Assembly: GCA_016933985.1 (NCBI GenBank)
Contig: JAFGTU010000536.1
Coordinates: 1 to 5,729 of the forward strand
Direction: 5' to 3'
Source: Sedimentisphaerales bacterium
Lineage (GTDB): Bacteria; Planctomycetota; Phycisphaerae; Sedimentisphaerales; Anaerobacaceae
DNA length: 5,729 nt
A program made the position numbers and the translations under genes. The notes under the pieces were generated by a model. It was given only the letters and a program-made list of their open reading frames with translations, did not search any database and was not told the origin of the DNA. Each line of letters begins with the position of its first letter. Position 1 is the stretch's first letter. Below are positions 1 through 5,729 of the stretch, piece by piece.

Positions 1-893
1 CGCCTACGGCTATCGCGATGACCAGTACCTCAAACTCAGAATCTTCAATTTACATAACTCAACCTATGCATTATTCGGATGAACCCTTTATTGGGAAAGG
101 AAGGAAGATCAAGAGTATTTCCACGTTGGATCTGCAGAAGTACAAGAGAAAGCTACAATCTAACCATGGCTCAGCTAATAGACTCAACATTCACCTAGGC
201 GCGATGAAGGCGTTGTTTCATTGGGCAAGAAGAAATGATGTTCTTCAGGATATCCCGAACATAGATGCTGTATCAAGGAGCAAGATAGTCCGCCATGAGA
301 TGTACACATTTAGCTCCAACCAGATCAAGAAGTTGCTTCAGGCTGCGAATTCCAAGATGAAGGCGATGATACTGCTTGGCTTGAATTGCGGATTTGGATG
401 TACTGATTGCGCTCGACTTAAATGGACAGATATTGACTTTGATAATGGAAGGGTCCAGCTTCCCAGGAGTAAGACGGGCGTTTCACGAAATTTGCCATTG
501 TGGCCTGAGGCAATGAGAGCACTAAAGAAAGTACCAAAGTCAGGACAATTAGTGTTTTACACGGAGGAGGGATATCCCTGGGTCAGGACAGTACTCAAAA
601 TCAAAGAAGATGGCAATGAACGATATACGACCGTAAATGCCGTGACCTCAATGTTTGCCAGGCTATTGAAGAAGACCAGGATTGAGGTTCAAAGAGGCAC
701 TGGATTCTACGCACTTCGGCGAACTGCCGCAACATTGGCCGCCAAGTCAGGAGATCCCTTTGCAGTACAGAGGCTTCTTGGGCATGTCAATCTGGATATG
801 GCCACAAGATATGTGCAGGACGTTTCTGAGCAGACTGACCGCGTTATCGAGAATAGCAGAAAGTACTTGCTTCTGAAAGAGGATGTTGCCTGA
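1..893 (+). CDS. Tyrosine recombinase (phage-integrase family), 5' end probably outside the window
   Basis: Site-specific DNA strand-exchange enzyme. The frame is open to the left edge. The first ATG is at 18 (291 aa from there), but it has no Shine-Dalgarno sequence, and the product begins inside the SAM-like core-binding domain (about residues 34-80). Integrases of this kind are usually 350-420 aa, so the true start is probably upstream. The catalytic domain spans about residues 96-285, numbered from ATG 18. Visible active-site positions are the beta-hairpin Lys152 (SKTG), Arg234 in YALRRT, His256 in LLGH, and the nucleophile Tyr265 in ATRYV. Two canonical residues are replaced: the first catalytic Arg is Gly127 (NCGFGCTDC) and the His of HxLR is Tyr231. 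From memory, both substitutions are typical of a planctomycete-rich integrase subfamily, so this is probably a family trait rather than decay. The coding region is more AT-rich than the other genes here, and it converges with the regulator gene. The family call is firm; activity and target site are unknown. Confidence 0.88.
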   Translation, partial: PTAIAMTSTSNSESSIYITQPMHYSDEPFIGKGRKIKSISTLDLQKYKRKLQSNHGSANRLNIHLGAMKALFHWARRNDVLQDIPNIDAVSRSKIVRHEMYTFSSNQIKKLLQAANSKMKAMILLGLNCGFGCTDCARLKWTDIDFDNGRVQLPRSKTGVSRNLPLWPEAMRALKKVPKSGQLVFYTEEGYPWVRTVLKIKEDGNERYTTVNAVTSMFARLLKKTRIEVQRGTGFYALRRTAATLAAKSGDPFAVQRLLGHVNLDMATRYVQDVSEQTDRVIENSRKYLLLKEDVA

Positions 894-1066
894 TTCTCAT
901 TGTGGTCCTTGCGAATGACTTATCATCAAGTCTTGATTGGCACAAAGTCTTTCGTGAGAGTTCGAGCAGGCTAGAACACAACTGTAGTGACTATATATGT
1001 CGCGATATCCTGAGTACTGTTAACCGTGTTTAGAACGACAAAAGTAGTATCTTTCTGGAAATTGCG
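894..1066. other. Convergent intergenic gap, no gene recognised
   Basis: These 173 bp separate the stop codons of the recombinase (plus strand) and the regulator (minus strand). I see no tRNA, no GC-rich hairpin followed by a T-run on either strand, and no plausible small ORF. The only regular element is a 13-bp inverted repeat, ATCAAG-T-CTTGAT, at 925-937. Its one-base spacer suits a protein-binding site better than an RNA hairpin. It could be a recombination or binding site, but nothing in the sequence ties it to the neighbouring integrase. Confidence 0.5.
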
Positions 1067-2215
1067 CTAAAAATTGGATCGTTTGAACTTCGCAGGGGTT
1101 TCACCGGTTGCCTGATGAAATACCCGAGTGAAGTATTGTACGTTTGCAAATCCGGACTCTCGGGCTACACGTTTAATGGGCATGTTGGTCGATGACAGTA
1201 ACTCTTTTGCTCGGGCGATCTGAACGCGTTTGATCTCCTGATGGATAGTGCAGCCAATTACCTTTCGGACACGGAACTGGAGCGTGGTGCGGGGGATTTT
1301 GACATGTTCCATGACATCCATGGCAGTTACGGGGCGACAGGCATTGCTCCGTATGAAACGAACGGCTCGAACGACCTTAGCGTCGTCAGTGGCCAATACA
1401 TCTGTGGAACGACGGGCAATGACTCCCAAGGGCTCAATTTCTGGAAGTCTCTTTGGAACAGGCTTGCCCACCATCAACCGCTCCAGAAGCACTGCGGCCT
1501 CATATCCTACTCGTTCGCTGTTCAGGTCAATACTGCTCAACGGCGGAATGGATAAGCTACAAGCGTATTCATCATTTTCGCAGCCGATAACTGCGACTTG
1601 GTCGGGAACGCTAAGGCCCGCCCGCCTACAGGCATCAAGGACTTGCAGGCCGCAATCATCGTTGACGGTCAGGATGCCCACCGGTGTTGGCAGTGCAAGG
1701 AGCCATTCTACTATGCGATCCTGTTCCTTTTCCCAAGCGGGAGAACGCAGATCGCCACGGCGCAGGATAAATTGGTTGTAGCTGGACGCGACTTTTTCGA
1801 CACATTGCCTGAAGTATTCCTGTCGCACGTCAAATCCTCGGTGATAACCACGCCGGTACCAACAGAGGCCAAAGTGCTTGAAACCCCGCTGCAGGAGATG
1901 GTGGGCTGCCAGCCGAGCGACGGCCTTATTGTCGGCTCCGATGAACGGAAACGGCAGGTGTGGCAGCGTGCTGCGCAGGTTTACTACGGGAACGCCCACC
2001 TCAGCAATAACGTTTGCTGTCTTTATATTGTCAATTCTTGCGATGATACCATCGCCTTTCCATTTCTTGAGCCATGATGGAGGCGGTTCGCCCAGGCCCT
2101 GAGGGTGAAAGTAGGTGGACCAGTTGCCCCGCTGGCGATTGTACCTTGCGATGCCTCGTATCACTCCCCGGCCATAGGCCCGGGCCGTTTCGACCAGAAT
2201 AGCTACATGACGCAT
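1067..2215 (-). CDS. XylR-like transcriptional regulator (sugar-binding domain fused to AraC-type HTH)
   Basis: Cytoplasmic one-component regulator that probably senses a sugar and controls the divergent operon. From the ATG at 2215 it is 382 aa, close to E. coli XylR (392 aa). Residues 1-270 form a LacI/periplasmic-binding-protein-like sensor that starts directly with RHVAILVETARAYGRGV, with no N-terminal LacI helix-turn-helix. The conserved blocks KWKGDGIIA (51-59), VNDDCGLQVLDACR (184-197), VIGCENDE (209-216) and GYEAAVLLERLM (237-248) match the XylR sensor family. The linker ARRSTD (267-272) resembles ERRSTD in E. coli XylR. Residues about 280-380 are the AraC-type domain with two helix-turn-helices, ending in SGFANVQYFTRVF and GETPAKFKR. 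A GTG at 2245 would add ten residues. I prefer the ATG because the family starts there, a GGGA lies just upstream, and the likely promoter would leave the GTG almost no leader. No xylA or xylB is visible, so the ligand may not be xylose. Confidence 0.9.
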   Translation of the reverse strand: MRHVAILVETARAYGRGVIRGIARYNRQRGNWSTYFHPQGLGEPPPSWLKKWKGDGIIARIDNIKTANVIAEVGVPVVNLRSTLPHLPFPFIGADNKAVARLAAHHLLQRGFKHFGLCWYRRGYHRGFDVRQEYFRQCVEKVASSYNQFILRRGDLRSPAWEKEQDRIVEWLLALPTPVGILTVNDDCGLQVLDACRRAGLSVPDQVAVIGCENDEYACSLSIPPLSSIDLNSERVGYEAAVLLERLMVGKPVPKRLPEIEPLGVIARRSTDVLATDDAKVVRAVRFIRSNACRPVTAMDVMEHVKIPRTTLQFRVRKVIGCTIHQEIKRVQIARAKELLSSTNMPIKRVARESGFANVQYFTRVFHQATGETPAKFKRSNF

Positions 2216-2259
2216 AATCAGTCCCAGAGTTCTTATCGCAATCACGACTGTTGTCTATA

Positions 2260-2287
2260 AGTATAAAGAATTTATCACTTTGTTCAA
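2260..2287 (-). promoter_or_regulatory. Probable sigma70-type promoter of the regulator gene
   Basis: Read on the minus strand, TTGAAC (2287-2282, 4 of 6 consensus) and TATACT (2265-2260, 5 of 6) are separated by 16 bp. Transcription would start near 2253, giving a leader of about 38 nt to the preferred ATG at 2215 and only about 8 nt to the alternative GTG at 2245. This spacing supports the shorter protein. Confidence 0.5.
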
Positions 2288-2289
2288 AG
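2278..2289. promoter_or_regulatory. Inverted repeat over the regulator's -35 box, candidate operator
   Basis: CTTTG-TT-CAAAG is an exact 5-bp inverted repeat with a 2-bp centre. It covers the -35 hexamer of the predicted minus-strand promoter (2282-2287). A bound protein here would block transcription of the regulator gene, as in autoregulation. Repeats this short occur by chance in AT-rich promoter DNA, so confidence is low. Confidence 0.25.
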
Positions 2290-2300
2290 CTTTTTTCTTC

Positions 2301-2327
2301 TTGGGATAACATAATCATCGATACAAT
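2301..2327 (+). promoter_or_regulatory. Possible promoter of the symporter operon
   Basis: On the plus strand, TACAAT (2322-2327, 5 of 6 of the -10 consensus) lies 15 bp after TTGGGA (2301-2306, 4 of 6). The short spacer would make a weak basal promoter, as expected if the AraC-type regulator must activate it. The nearby repeats at 2316-2340 would overlap the -10 box and start site. This is the best candidate I found, but it is not strong. Confidence 0.3.
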
Positions 2328-2366
2328 CAACTGTATACAGATAGGGAATGACCTTGGACATCGATG
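2316..2366. promoter_or_regulatory. Cluster of palindromes and direct repeats, candidate operator region
   Basis: Three related patterns sit between the divergent genes. CTGTATACAG at 2331-2340 is a perfect 10-bp palindrome. ATACA (2321-2325) and TGTAT (2332-2336) form an inverted pair, and ATACA recurs directly at 2335-2339, 14 bp on. CATCGAT occurs at 2316-2322 and again at 2359-2365, 43 bp apart (about four helical turns). The second copy is part of the perfect palindrome CATCGATG (2359-2366). XylR-type proteins bind paired direct-repeat half-sites as dimers, so either repeat set could be the operator. The assignment is inference. Confidence 0.4.
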
Positions 2367-2370
2367 GCTT

Positions 2371-2375
2371 AGGGA
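2371..2375 (+). promoter_or_regulatory. Ribosome binding site of the symporter
   Basis: AGGGA lies 9 nt before the ATG at 2385. It favours that start over the in-frame ATG at 2394, which has only a weak match upstream. Confidence 0.55.
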
Positions 2376-2384
2376 CTGGCAGAT

Positions 2385-4043
2385 ATGGAATTTATGGGAC
2401 TACATGTTGCCATCTGGATGGTGTTGGTCGGCTACCTCGCGGGCATGTTGCTGCTGGGCTGGTACAGTAAACGAGGAACTGGCAGCCAGGAGGGCTATCT
2501 GCTCGGCAATCGGCGTTTCGGCTCGGCGATGATGATTATGCACTCTTTTGGAGCAGGCACACACCCAGGCGCCCCTGCGGGCGTAATCAGCAAAACCGTA
2601 TCCAGCGGGGCCTCGGGGATCTGGGTATCCTGGATGTGGATGTTCGGCACGCCATTCTATTGGCTCATCGCTCCTGTTATTCGGCGCATGCGTCTTCTCA
2701 CCATGGCGGATTACTTCGAACAGCGTTTTGGTCGTGTTGCCAGTATTTCTTATGTGTTCGTCGCTACTGTCGGTATGACGGTAATGCTGGCGAGCGTGCT
2801 GTTGGCGACTACACGCACCGTGCAAGGCATCATGGGTAAGACCGGCACACGAGAGAGCGATATATGGTTCTTCGGTATCTTACTGGCGATCACAATCGTG
2901 TTTGTCATTTACAGCTACTGGGGCGGGATTGTAGCGGCGATTCGCACGGACATGATACAAGGCCTGATGATTATTGCCCTTTCTTTTGTTGCCATCCCGG
3001 CGGCCTTACAAATGGAAGAGGTCGGAGGGCTCGATGGAGTGCGTCGGACGCTGGCAGAAAGTAATCCCGGTTATCTTCGACTATTCGATGCGCAGCAATT
3101 CAATTGGGCTACGGTACTATTGCTCAGTATTAATGCACCTTTGAGCATGCTGGCCATGCCGCATCTTATGAGTGTTTGCGGAGCCGGACGTACCGAATGG
3201 GAAGGACGCGTTGGTTTTACCTACGGAAATGTGCTCAAGCGGCTTTGTACGATCGGTTGGTGTATATTGGGGCTGTGTTGGCTGGCATACCTGATCAAGT
3301 CTCAGACGGAGATTCATCCGGACGCAGCCTTCGGTGATTCTATTCGAATGTTGCTTTCTCCTTTGCTCCAGGGGGTGATGTTGGCTTGCGTCATGGCTGC
3401 TGCTATGTCTTCCGGAGACGCGGTACAGGTCACCTTGGGCGGGTTGATTTCGCAAAACATCTACCGGGTCTATATCAACAGCAGTGCCCAAGAGGGCGAA
3501 CTTGTGCGTGTCACTCGTCGTGCCGGGTTGGTGGTGGCCCTGACAGCCGCAGTTATTGCCGTACTTATGCGAAGCAGTGTAGTCAAAACGATTTTGGATT
3601 ACCTCAACATTTTGGGGTTGATAGGTATTTCCGTGGCTATGGGGTTGGTCTGGCGACGCATGAACACCAGCGGAGTAGTCGTTAGCGCTGCGCTGGCGAT
3701 AGTCGCTTTTGTTGTAACACGCTACATACTGGGCTGTAGCCGAGAAGTAGTAACGGCTTTGCCTCTTCTTGCAGGGGTGGCAGGAGGCATCGCAGGCAGC
3801 TACTTGACCCGGCCACCGTCTCGAGAGCAGGTTGAAGAGTTCTACAAGAGAATCTACGTTCCCATTGGCAGGGAGAAGCAGTTGGAGCTGTCTTTAGCCG
3901 AGGTCGTACCTCCTGAAAAGCGTCTTTTAACCGGCGCAGGGCTTTTCATTATCAGGCCGTCGCGTCAATCTTTGGCGGGATTCGTAGTGACCTTGGCAAT
4001 ATCCGTCGGGGCGGTTCTATTTATGATGACCTTACTTAAATGA
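2385..4043 (+). CDS. Sodium:solute symporter family (SSS/SSF) transporter
   Basis: Inner-membrane carrier expected to couple Na+ entry to uptake of a sugar, sugar acid or similar polar solute. The 552 aa and about 13 hydrophobic segments fit the family (roughly 480-600 aa, LeuT-like fold). The first segment is about residues 6-26 (HVAIWMVLVGYLAGMLLLGW). The family hallmark YWGGIVAAIRTDMIQG is at 178-193, with the GG, TD and Q positions intact. The core helix MAAAMSSGDAVQVTLGGLIS is at 337-356. Its Ser342/Ser343 pair matches the Na2-site serines known from vSGLT, which supports sodium coupling. Further segments follow at about 380-396, 404-423, 429-448 and 456-474. A hydrophilic stretch of about 50 residues (477-529) then carries EQVEEFYKRIYVPIG before a final helix at about 530-549. 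It is the first gene of the operon, divergent from the regulator, and 9 bp separate it from the dehydrogenase. Substrate cannot be read from the sequence. Confidence 0.92.
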   Translation: MEFMGLHVAIWMVLVGYLAGMLLLGWYSKRGTGSQEGYLLGNRRFGSAMMIMHSFGAGTHPGAPAGVISKTVSSGASGIWVSWMWMFGTPFYWLIAPVIRRMRLLTMADYFEQRFGRVASISYVFVATVGMTVMLASVLLATTRTVQGIMGKTGTRESDIWFFGILLAITIVFVIYSYWGGIVAAIRTDMIQGLMIIALSFVAIPAALQMEEVGGLDGVRRTLAESNPGYLRLFDAQQFNWATVLLLSINAPLSMLAMPHLMSVCGAGRTEWEGRVGFTYGNVLKRLCTIGWCILGLCWLAYLIKSQTEIHPDAAFGDSIRMLLSPLLQGVMLACVMAAAMSSGDAVQVTLGGLISQNIYRVYINSSAQEGELVRVTRRAGLVVALTAAVIAVLMRSSVVKTILDYLNILGLIGISVAMGLVWRRMNTSGVVVSAALAIVAFVVTRYILGCSREVVTALPLLAGVAGGIAGSYLTRPPSREQVEEFYKRIYVPIGREKQLELSLAEVVPPEKRLLTGAGLFIIRPSRQSLAGFVVTLAISVGAVLFMMTLLK

Positions 4044-4052
4044 CAGGATGAC

Positions 4053-5036
4053 ATGAGTATTATACATGGAGACAAGAATCAAATGCCGGCCAGTGTAGGC
4101 TTGATTGGAGTCGGTTTAGTTGGCACGGTTTTAGCCGAGCATTTCCTGGCGAACGGCTTGGAAGTAATCGGGTACGATGTTGATGCCGAACGGCTCGATT
4201 GCCTAAAGCGGATGGGCGGATCTTGTGCAAAAGCACTTGCGGAGATAGCCGAAATAGTGAATCATGTCGTACTTTCATTACCTGATACTACTGTGGTACG
4301 CGAGGTAATCGAAGGGGCAAATGGCATCCTGACCGCCGCAAGAAAGCCTTCCTACATAATTGATACGACCACCGGAGATCCCGATGATATTGTTGCCCTG
4401 GCCGAGAAGCTTGCCCAGAGTCAAGTTTCACTTCTGGATGCTACGATCTCCGGAGCCAGCAGCCAGTTAGAGAAACGCGAGGCGGTCTTTATGGTAGGTG
4501 GCGAGCGTGCTGCGTACGAGGCTTGCGCCTGCCTGTTGCAACTGCTGGCGGACGAGGTGTTCTATCTCGGCCCGCCGGGATGCGGATCAAAAGCCAAATT
4601 GGCCACAAACCTGGTGTTGGGTCTGAACCGGCTGGTGCTGGCCGAGGGGATGGTATTTGCCGAGAGACTCGGGCTGCCGCTTGATACTTTTCTGAAACTT
4701 CTCAGGGTCAGTCCCGCCTATTCGGTTGCTGTGGATGTGAAGGGAGAGAAAATGCTAAACAATGATTTCGAACCCGTGTCACGAATCCTACAACATCACA
4801 AGGATGTCTCTCTCATCCTGAAACACGCGAAAAAACACAACCAGCATCTGCCACTGTCCAGTGTTCATCTTGGAATCCTGGAAAAGGCGATAGCAGCCGG
4901 GGACGGTGGGCTGGACACCAGCGCGGTAATAAAAGAAATAAGGCGAGAAGGATCAACACATTCAATCCCGAATATACCTGTGAAAGGAACATCATATGAG
5001 CACAAACAAGACTCATTCACGGCGCAGTTTTCTTAA
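4053..5036 (+). CDS. NAD-dependent beta-hydroxyacid dehydrogenase (3-hydroxyisobutyrate dehydrogenase family)
   Basis: Cytosolic oxidoreductase acting on a beta-hydroxyacid or its semialdehyde. Relatives include 3-hydroxyisobutyrate dehydrogenase and tartronate-semialdehyde reductase. The N-terminal Rossmann domain has GLIGVGLVG at 16-24. Asp42 at the end of the second strand (GYDVD) suggests NAD rather than NADP. The substrate-binding motif DATISGA is at 129-135, where the usual third Gly is Ala135. The catalytic block GCGSKAKLATN (176-186) holds the catalytic Lys182 and Asn186, and a conserved Lys-Asp pair is at 250-251. All key residues are present, so it should be active. The start at 4053 has AGGA only 4 nt upstream. 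An in-frame ATG at 4083 (residue 11) with GGAG 11 nt before it starts closer to the Rossmann strand and is a real alternative. At 327 aa it is longer than the usual 290-300, because of a hydrophilic tail after about residue 299. That tail overlaps the next gene by 41 bp. Exact substrate unknown. Confidence 0.9.
   Translation: MSIIHGDKNQMPASVGLIGVGLVGTVLAEHFLANGLEVIGYDVDAERLDCLKRMGGSCAKALAEIAEIVNHVVLSLPDTTVVREVIEGANGILTAARKPSYIIDTTTGDPDDIVALAEKLAQSQVSLLDATISGASSQLEKREAVFMVGGERAAYEACACLLQLLADEVFYLGPPGCGSKAKLATNLVLGLNRLVLAEGMVFAERLGLPLDTFLKLLRVSPAYSVAVDVKGEKMLNNDFEPVSRILQHHKDVSLILKHAKKHNQHLPLSSVHLGILEKAIAAGDGGLDTSAVIKEIRREGSTHSIPNIPVKGTSYEHKQDSFTAQFS
4984..4988 (+). promoter_or_regulatory. Ribosome binding site of the oxidoreductase, inside the upstream gene
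   Basis: AAGGA lies 7 nt before the ATG at 4996. It is the clearest Shine-Dalgarno match in the window. It fixes the start of the last gene although that start falls within the dehydrogenase coding sequence, and suggests the two genes are translationally linked. Confidence 0.6.
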
Positions 5037-5729
5037 AAACGCGGTTCTGACAAGTGCAGTCCTGTGTTCAGGCAGGAACGTTTTGGGGGCCAACAATGAC
5101 ATTCGCGTTGCGATAATCGGTCTCGGCAACAAGGGTCGCGGCCACCTTGAGACTTTCGATGAGCTCGACGGTGTTCGCATCGCCGGGCTGTGCGATGTCG
5201 ATCCCAGGCGGTTAAGCGAGCGGGGCAAGGATTTCAAGGACAAGGGCGCGTTCTTTACGACGGATGCGAGGAAGATCATTGATCGCAGGGATATCGATGC
5301 CGTGGTTATCACGACATGTGATCATTGGCATGCACTGCTGGCGGTGTGGGCATGTCAATCTGGCAAGGATGTTTACGTCGAGAAGCCGGTCAGCCACAAC
5401 ATTCTCGAAGGCCACAAGATGATTCAGGCTGCGAAGAAGTTTGGTCGCATCATGCAGGCGGGCACGCAGTATCGCAGCGATGAGGGTCTGGCTCAGGCGG
5501 TCGAGTATGTGCAGAGCAGCAAACTCGGCAAGATTCTTCGCGCGCATGTGCTGTGGTATGAGTTTCGGCCCGGCATTGGTCGCGTGGCGCCATATACTCC
5601 GGACTGGCTGGATTATGATCTGTACTGCGGACCCGGCGAACTCAAGCTGCTGCGACGCAAAGAACTGCATTATGACTGGCACTGGCTTTGGAATACCGGC
5701 ACGGGCGATCTGGGCAACAGCGGTATTCA
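4996..5729 (+). CDS. Tat-exported Gfo/Idh/MocA-family oxidoreductase, truncated by the window edge
   Basis: Predicted NAD(P)-dependent sugar oxidoreductase; 244 residues are visible and no stop is reached, so the C-terminal part lies outside. The N-terminus has a twin-arginine signal, SRRSFLK at residues 8-14, followed by a hydrophobic stretch (NAVLTSAVLCSG) and a likely cleavage region near VLGA (29-32). I see no proper lipobox. The Rossmann motif IIGLGNKGRGH is at 40-50, CDVD at 66-69 and the family's conserved EKP at 129-131 (YVEKPVSHN). WHWLWNTGTGDLGNSGI near the visible end matches the region that precedes the active-site His in planctomycete homologues. The usual length is about 400-450 aa, so roughly 60% is seen. 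Such exported Gfo/Idh/MocA proteins are common in planctomycetes beside sugar-catabolism genes. Since free cofactor is absent outside the cytoplasm, tightly bound NAD(P), as in Zymomonas glucose-fructose oxidoreductase, is likely. Substrate unknown. Confidence 0.92.
   Translation, partial: MSTNKTHSRRSFLKNAVLTSAVLCSGRNVLGANNDIRVAIIGLGNKGRGHLETFDELDGVRIAGLCDVDPRRLSERGKDFKDKGAFFTTDARKIIDRRDIDAVVITTCDHWHALLAVWACQSGKDVYVEKPVSHNILEGHKMIQAAKKFGRIMQAGTQYRSDEGLAQAVEYVQSSKLGKILRAHVLWYEFRPGIGRVAPYTPDWLDYDLYCGPGELKLLRRKELHYDWHWLWNTGTGDLGNSGI

Noticed and set aside
387..410. CxxxCxxC spacing (Cys124, Cys128, Cys131) in the recombinase, as in radical SAM enzymes.
   Set aside because: It falls in the helix around the first catalytic position of an otherwise clear integrase domain. 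Two of the cysteines are, from memory, common in this integrase subfamily, so the spacing is coincidental.
925..937. ATCAAG-T-CTTGAT as a transcription terminator between the convergent genes.
   Set aside because: A one-base loop is impossible, the reduced stem is only four AT-rich pairs, and no T-run follows on either strand.
951..975. GTTCGAGC near 960 resembles the T-loop of a tRNA, which would suit an integrase attachment site.
   Set aside because: The flanking bases (GAGAG before, AGGCT after the loop) do not pair to form a T-stem, and no anticodon or acceptor arm is present.
1598..2077. A 159-codon open frame on the plus strand opposite the regulator.
   Set aside because: It lies fully antisense to a clearly conserved XylR-like protein and its translation has no recognisable domain.
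2031..2330. A 99-codon minus-strand frame running across the regulator's start and promoter.
   Set aside because: It overlaps the well-supported regulator in another frame, has no family resemblance, and would begin upstream of the predicted promoter.
2400..2825. A 141-codon minus-strand frame inside the symporter gene.
   Set aside because: It is rich in His, Arg and Pro, as expected for the antisense of a membrane-protein gene, and no domain is visible.
5212..5682. A 156-codon minus-strand frame opposite the last gene.
   Set aside because: The plus strand there encodes a continuous Gfo/Idh/MocA protein with EKP and other family motifs, so this is an antisense shadow.

Overview
The window holds the end of a tyrosine-recombinase gene and, facing it, the regulatory end of a sugar or sugar-acid utilisation locus. 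The organism is most likely a planctomycete or a relative in the PVC group (Planctomycetota, with Lentisphaerota, Kiritimatiellota or Verrucomicrobiota as alternatives). This is inferred from the gene families: a Gly/Tyr-variant integrase resembling those abundant in planctomycetes, a XylR-type fusion regulator, an SSS-family transporter, and a Tat-exported Gfo/Idh/MocA oxidoreductase. There is no rRNA or other phylogenetic marker to confirm it.

Layout: (1) bases 1-893, plus strand, a tyrosine recombinase whose reading frame is open to the left edge, so its N-terminus probably lies outside. It is visibly more AT-rich than the rest. (2) 894-1066, a 173-bp gap between two convergent genes, with no convincing terminator or RNA. 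(3) 1067-2215, minus strand, a XylR-like regulator: a periplasmic-binding-protein-like sensor domain fused to an AraC-type DNA-binding domain. (4) 2216-2384, a divergent control region with a credible promoter for the regulator and several short inverted and direct repeats that look like operators. (5) 2385-5729, plus strand, a three-gene operon: a sodium:solute symporter, a 3-hydroxyisobutyrate-dehydrogenase-family enzyme 9 bp downstream, and a Tat-signal Gfo/Idh/MocA oxidoreductase that starts inside the end of the dehydrogenase gene and runs off the right edge.

Proposed working model (inference): the regulator binds an intracellular carbohydrate and controls the divergent operon and perhaps itself. 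The symporter imports a sugar, sugar acid or related small polar molecule with Na+. The cytosolic dehydrogenase oxidises or reduces a hydroxyacid intermediate. The Tat-exported oxidoreductase acts on a sugar in the periplasm. The substrate cannot be named from this sequence, and no xylose isomerase or xylulokinase gene is in view. No clearly unprecedented system is present. The most unusual items are the recombinase active site and the unassigned transport/oxidation cassette.
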